From: Aridibacter sp965216195
GTDB lineage: Bacteria > Acidobacteriota > Blastocatellia > Pyrinomonadales > Pyrinomonadaceae
Assembly: GCA_965216195.1 (NCBI GenBank)
Contig: OZ244151.1
Span: 1,240,001-1,304,000, forward strand
DNA: 64,000 nt
Reading direction: 5' to 3'
The notes beneath the pieces are model-generated. The model made no database searches, was not told the DNA's origin, and worked only from the letters and a program-made list of their open reading frames with translations. The position numbers and the translations under genes were made by a program. This document shows positions 61,569-64,000 of this stretch, piece by piece. Position 1 is the first letter of the stretch. Every line of letters starts with the position of its first letter.

Positions 61569-62903
61569 ATGCGCAAAATACTGTTTATAATTTTTCTTTT
61601 GGCATTTGCCGCCAATGTCTTTCCGCAGATAGCTCCGCTTCCGATCGGGGAGCGTACCCTCGATAACGGCATGAAGGTTGTCACGGTTCGGGATACTTCA
61701 AATCCTGTCGTGACTGTTCAGGTCTGGTATCGAGTCGGTGGAAAGGACGATCCGCCAGGGAAGTCGGGTTTTGCACATATGTTCGAGCATATGATGTTTA
61801 AGGCGACCAAGAATATGCCGAATGAAACGATGGATCGTCTGACGGAGGATGTGGGCGGGTTTAACAACGCTTTTACCTCTGAGGATGTTACGGCATATCA
61901 CGAGGTAGTTCCGTCAAATTATCTTGAGACGTTGCTTTGGGCAGAGTCGGATCGAATGGTTAATCTGGCGGTCGATAAAAAGAACTTTACGTCAGAAAGA
62001 GATGTGGTTAAAGAGGAGTATCGGCAGGGAGTTGAAGCAAATCCTTATGGAAAGCTTTTCCGCCTTTTTGATGAAGTCTCTTATTCCGTTCACCCCTACA
62101 AAAGGGGCGTGATCGGGAATTTGAAAGAGCTCAATGCAGCGACTATCGAAGACGCATTTAAGTTTTACCGGGAATACTATCGTCCCGATAATTGTGCGTT
62201 GATCGTCGTAGGCGATTTCAAGCAAGCTCAATTGGATTCCTGGATTGATAAATATTTTGGGCGCCTGAAAAATCCGGAGAAACCGCTCATAAGGGAGTTT
62301 CCGGTCGAGCCAGAAAGGACTACGGAAATTTGGCATGAGGAGCGGAGGCCAAACGTTCCATTTCCGGCGATCGGGATAACATATTTCGCGCCTCGGGCGA
62401 CTAATTTGGATGTTCCGGCGCTTGATATTGCTCGTGCGATATTGTCGGGCGGAAGAAGCTCAAGATTCTATCAAGAAATTGTTTATAAGCAGCAGCTTGC
62501 ACAACAAGCGAGCTACTACAATGATTTTCGCAACGAGAAAGGCTTGCTTGTCTTTTATGCGATTGCCGCTGGTGGCAAGACGCTTCAAAGTATCGAAAAG
62601 GCTTTTGATGGCGAAATCGAAAAAATTCAAAAAAACGGCCCCACAGCAAAGGAGCTTCAAAAAGCGAAAAACAAGCTCGTGATGGGTATTTTGGGTGATC
62701 GCGAAACTGCCCACGGAAAAGCTCAGGCAATCGGGAGGGCGTATATTTATCAAAACGACCCGAAAGCCGTAAATCGGGATGTCGCTGCGCTTCAAGCCGT
62801 TACGGCCGATGATGTGACACGCGTGATGAGAAAGTATTTTAAAAAGAATACGCGAGCCGTAATTTACTACGTCAGCGAAGATATGGGAGGAAATAGAAAG
62901 TGA
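61569..62903 (+). CDS. Exported M16-family zinc peptidase, catalytic subunit
   Basis: 444 aa from the ATG at 61569 (the frame is open to 61542; the 61569 start opens a signal peptide of about 20 residues ending in VFPQ). Zinc motif HMFEH at 70-74 and Glu in EEYRQGVEANPYGKLF. Its stop overlaps the next start as GTGA, and the next gene is the non-catalytic partner. Unlike the pair at 23-26 kb, this pair is secreted to the periplasm. Confidence 0.92.
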   Translation: MRKILFIIFLLAFAANVFPQIAPLPIGERTLDNGMKVVTVRDTSNPVVTVQVWYRVGGKDDPPGKSGFAHMFEHMMFKATKNMPNETMDRLTEDVGGFNNAFTSEDVTAYHEVVPSNYLETLLWAESDRMVNLAVDKKNFTSERDVVKEEYRQGVEANPYGKLFRLFDEVSYSVHPYKRGVIGNLKELNAATIEDAFKFYREYYRPDNCALIVVGDFKQAQLDSWIDKYFGRLKNPEKPLIREFPVEPERTTEIWHEERRPNVPFPAIGITYFAPRATNLDVPALDIARAILSGGRSSRFYQEIVYKQQLAQQASYYNDFRNEKGLLVFYAIAAGGKTLQSIEKAFDGEIEKIQKNGPTAKELQKAKNKLVMGILGDRETAHGKAQAIGRAYIYQNDPKAVNRDVAALQAVTADDVTRVMRKYFKKNTRAVIYYVSEDMGGNRK

Positions 62904-64000
62904 AAGATAAAAAGTCAATGGTGAAACAAACTTCCTTGATTCTCTTCATCTTATTTGCGCAGATTGCGGTTTTATCGCAGACGCCAAGTGAAACCCCTCC
63001 GCCGCCGGCCGATCCGCCAACGGTAAGAATTCCGGAGGTTAAAGAAAAAACTCTCTCAAATGGTCTTAAAGTTGCGGTCATTCAAAAACGCGGTCTTCCT
63101 TTAGTAAGGGTTTCGCTCATCGTTAAGAGTGGTGCGAATGTTGAAAATGACCGAAGTGCAGGGCTGGCAAATCTTACCGGAGATATGCTGATAAAGGGGA
63201 CGGAGTTTTCTTCCGCCACAGAGATCGCGGAAGAGATTGAATTTTTGGGCGCCAGTATAGGTTCCGGTGCTGGATGGAATTCTTCTTCGGTTGGTGTGAG
63301 GGTTATGAAAAGCGGTCTTGGAAAGGCGCTGTCGATCATGTCGCAATCAGTGATTCGACCTGCTTTTCCTGAGAAAGAGTTGAAGCTGCTAAAGAAACAG
63401 TATTTAGATGCCTTTAACGTGAGTCTAAAGCTACCCGGATCACTACTATCTTATGTTTCCAGTCGTTTTAGCTATGGTGAACATTTGGCAAGTGGAACGC
63501 CAAACACTATCAATGCGATTACAAGAAAAGACATAAAAGAATTCCATAAGAAATACTATGTTCCAGCGAATTCGGTTCTGGTAATCACGGGTGACATTAC
63601 CGCCGAACAGGCGTTTCGATACGCAACTCTATTCTTTGGAGGATGGAAGGCAGGAGCACCGATTGAGACAACGGGAGACAAGCTTTCTAAACCGATGTCA
63701 AAAGGGCGGATGCTCGTTGTGGATCTGCCAAAGTCTGGTCAAGCTGCGGTAGGCTATTCAAAGAAGCTTGATAAGGGAAGAAAGGGAGACGTTTTCTACG
63801 CCGCTACTGTGCTCAATTCTATTTTAGGGAGCGGGTATTCGGCGCGTTTGAATCAGGAGATTCGTCTCAAGCGGGGGTTGAGCTATGGTGCACGCAGTTA
63901 TTTTGATTGGCGGTCGCGGGATGCGAATTTTGGCGCATCTACGCAAACAAAAAATGAATCGGCGGCACAGGTTGCCGAGCTTATTAAAATCGAAATTGAG
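62900..64000 (+). CDS. Exported M16-family peptidase, non-catalytic subunit (3' end outside window)
   Basis: 367 codons visible, still open at the window edge. The GTG at 62900 is chosen: GGAGG stands 9 nt ahead and the codon overlaps the previous stop (GTGA). An in-frame ATG at 62918 is the alternative. Signal peptide to about residue 27 (ending VLSQ), then a Pro-rich linker (TPPPPADPP-like) and the M16 fold. The zinc motif is absent (RSAGLANLTGDML), while the Arg/Tyr clamp is present (LNQEIRLKRGLSYGARSYFD, in part KRGLSYGARS). It should pair with the preceding catalytic subunit. Confidence 0.85.
   Translation, partial: MKDKKSMVKQTSLILFILFAQIAVLSQTPSETPPPPADPPTVRIPEVKEKTLSNGLKVAVIQKRGLPLVRVSLIVKSGANVENDRSAGLANLTGDMLIKGTEFSSATEIAEEIEFLGASIGSGAGWNSSSVGVRVMKSGLGKALSIMSQSVIRPAFPEKELKLLKKQYLDAFNVSLKLPGSLLSYVSSRFSYGEHLASGTPNTINAITRKDIKEFHKKYYVPANSVLVITGDITAEQAFRYATLFFGGWKAGAPIETTGDKLSKPMSKGRMLVVDLPKSGQAAVGYSKKLDKGRKGDVFYAATVLNSILGSGYSARLNQEIRLKRGLSYGARSYFDWRSRDANFGASTQTKNESAAQVAELIKIEIE

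Noticed and set aside
1..64000. CRISPR arrays, rRNA, tRNA, integrases or transposases
   Set aside because: Read through intergenic gaps on both strands; none show regular spaced repeats, tRNA cloverleaf patterns or recombinase genes. A tRNAscan/Infernal run would be decisive.

Overview
The window is about 64 kb of ordinary-density bacterial chromosome with roughly 60 genes on both strands, moderate GC and short intergenic gaps. I see no phage, plasmid, transposase, rRNA, tRNA or CRISPR. The best guess for the host is an Acidobacteriota member of the Blastocatellia type. This is inference, based on the mix of PEP-CTERM proteins, a VIT/VWA protein, a YCF48-like propeller, paired M16 peptidases, a Rad52-like annealing protein and an archaeal-type ProRS; no rRNA is present to confirm it.

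Layout. 1-7.2 kb: TonB-like protein (5' end probably outside the window), MscS channel with a cyclic-nucleotide domain, Nramp metal transporter, aconitase. 7.4-11.4 kb: small zinc-ribbon protein, HAD hydrolase, then an MsbA-like ABC exporter in an operon with a glycosyltransferase. 11.4-21.2 kb: an envelope-rich stretch with two tandem PEP-CTERM proteins, an OmpA-domain protein, a degenerate ABC ATPase, a VIT/VWA protein, a YCF48-like propeller and an S41 protease. 21.4-26.2 kb: a GAF protein and small subtilase pair, then a catalytic/non-catalytic M16 pair. 26.2-29.3 kb: a 237-bp MITE-like element, VOC and YegP-like proteins, a Rad52-like protein, an XRE regulator and a membrane protein. 29.5-38.8 kb: aroF and the trp operon (transcribed leftward as trpL-trpE-trpD-trpC-trpFB-trpA-aroF) behind argS. 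38.8-50 kb: sirtuin, larC, folE, M28 peptidase, metG, tatD, yajQ, polyprenyl synthetase, a HARE-HTH protein and an FHA-PrsW protein. 50-64 kb: STAS and PepSY proteins, proS, proline dehydrogenase, an FCY1-like deaminase, an M28 peptidase, a frameshifted nucleotidyltransferase, thiolase, three tandem membrane paralogues, 3-hydroxyacyl-CoA dehydrogenase and a second M16 pair cut by the window end.

The most striking signal is in front of trpE. It holds a TTGACA promoter, an unannotated 26-residue leader peptide with Trp-Arg-Trp-Trp, an antiterminator segment and a perfect 11-bp terminator stem: a textbook ribosome-mediated trp attenuator. It controls an operon with a TrpF-TrpB fusion and no trpG. 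Other notable items are an ABC ATPase with degenerate motifs and no signature helix, a MITE with perfect 19-bp ends and several internal hairpins, a second inverted-repeat element next to proS, in-frame repeat insertions inside larC and tatD, and a one-base frameshift in a nucleotidyltransferase gene.

Functionally the region is mostly housekeeping (TCA cycle, tryptophan, tRNA charging, fatty-acid/ketone metabolism, proline catabolism, folate) mixed with secreted proteases and envelope proteins.
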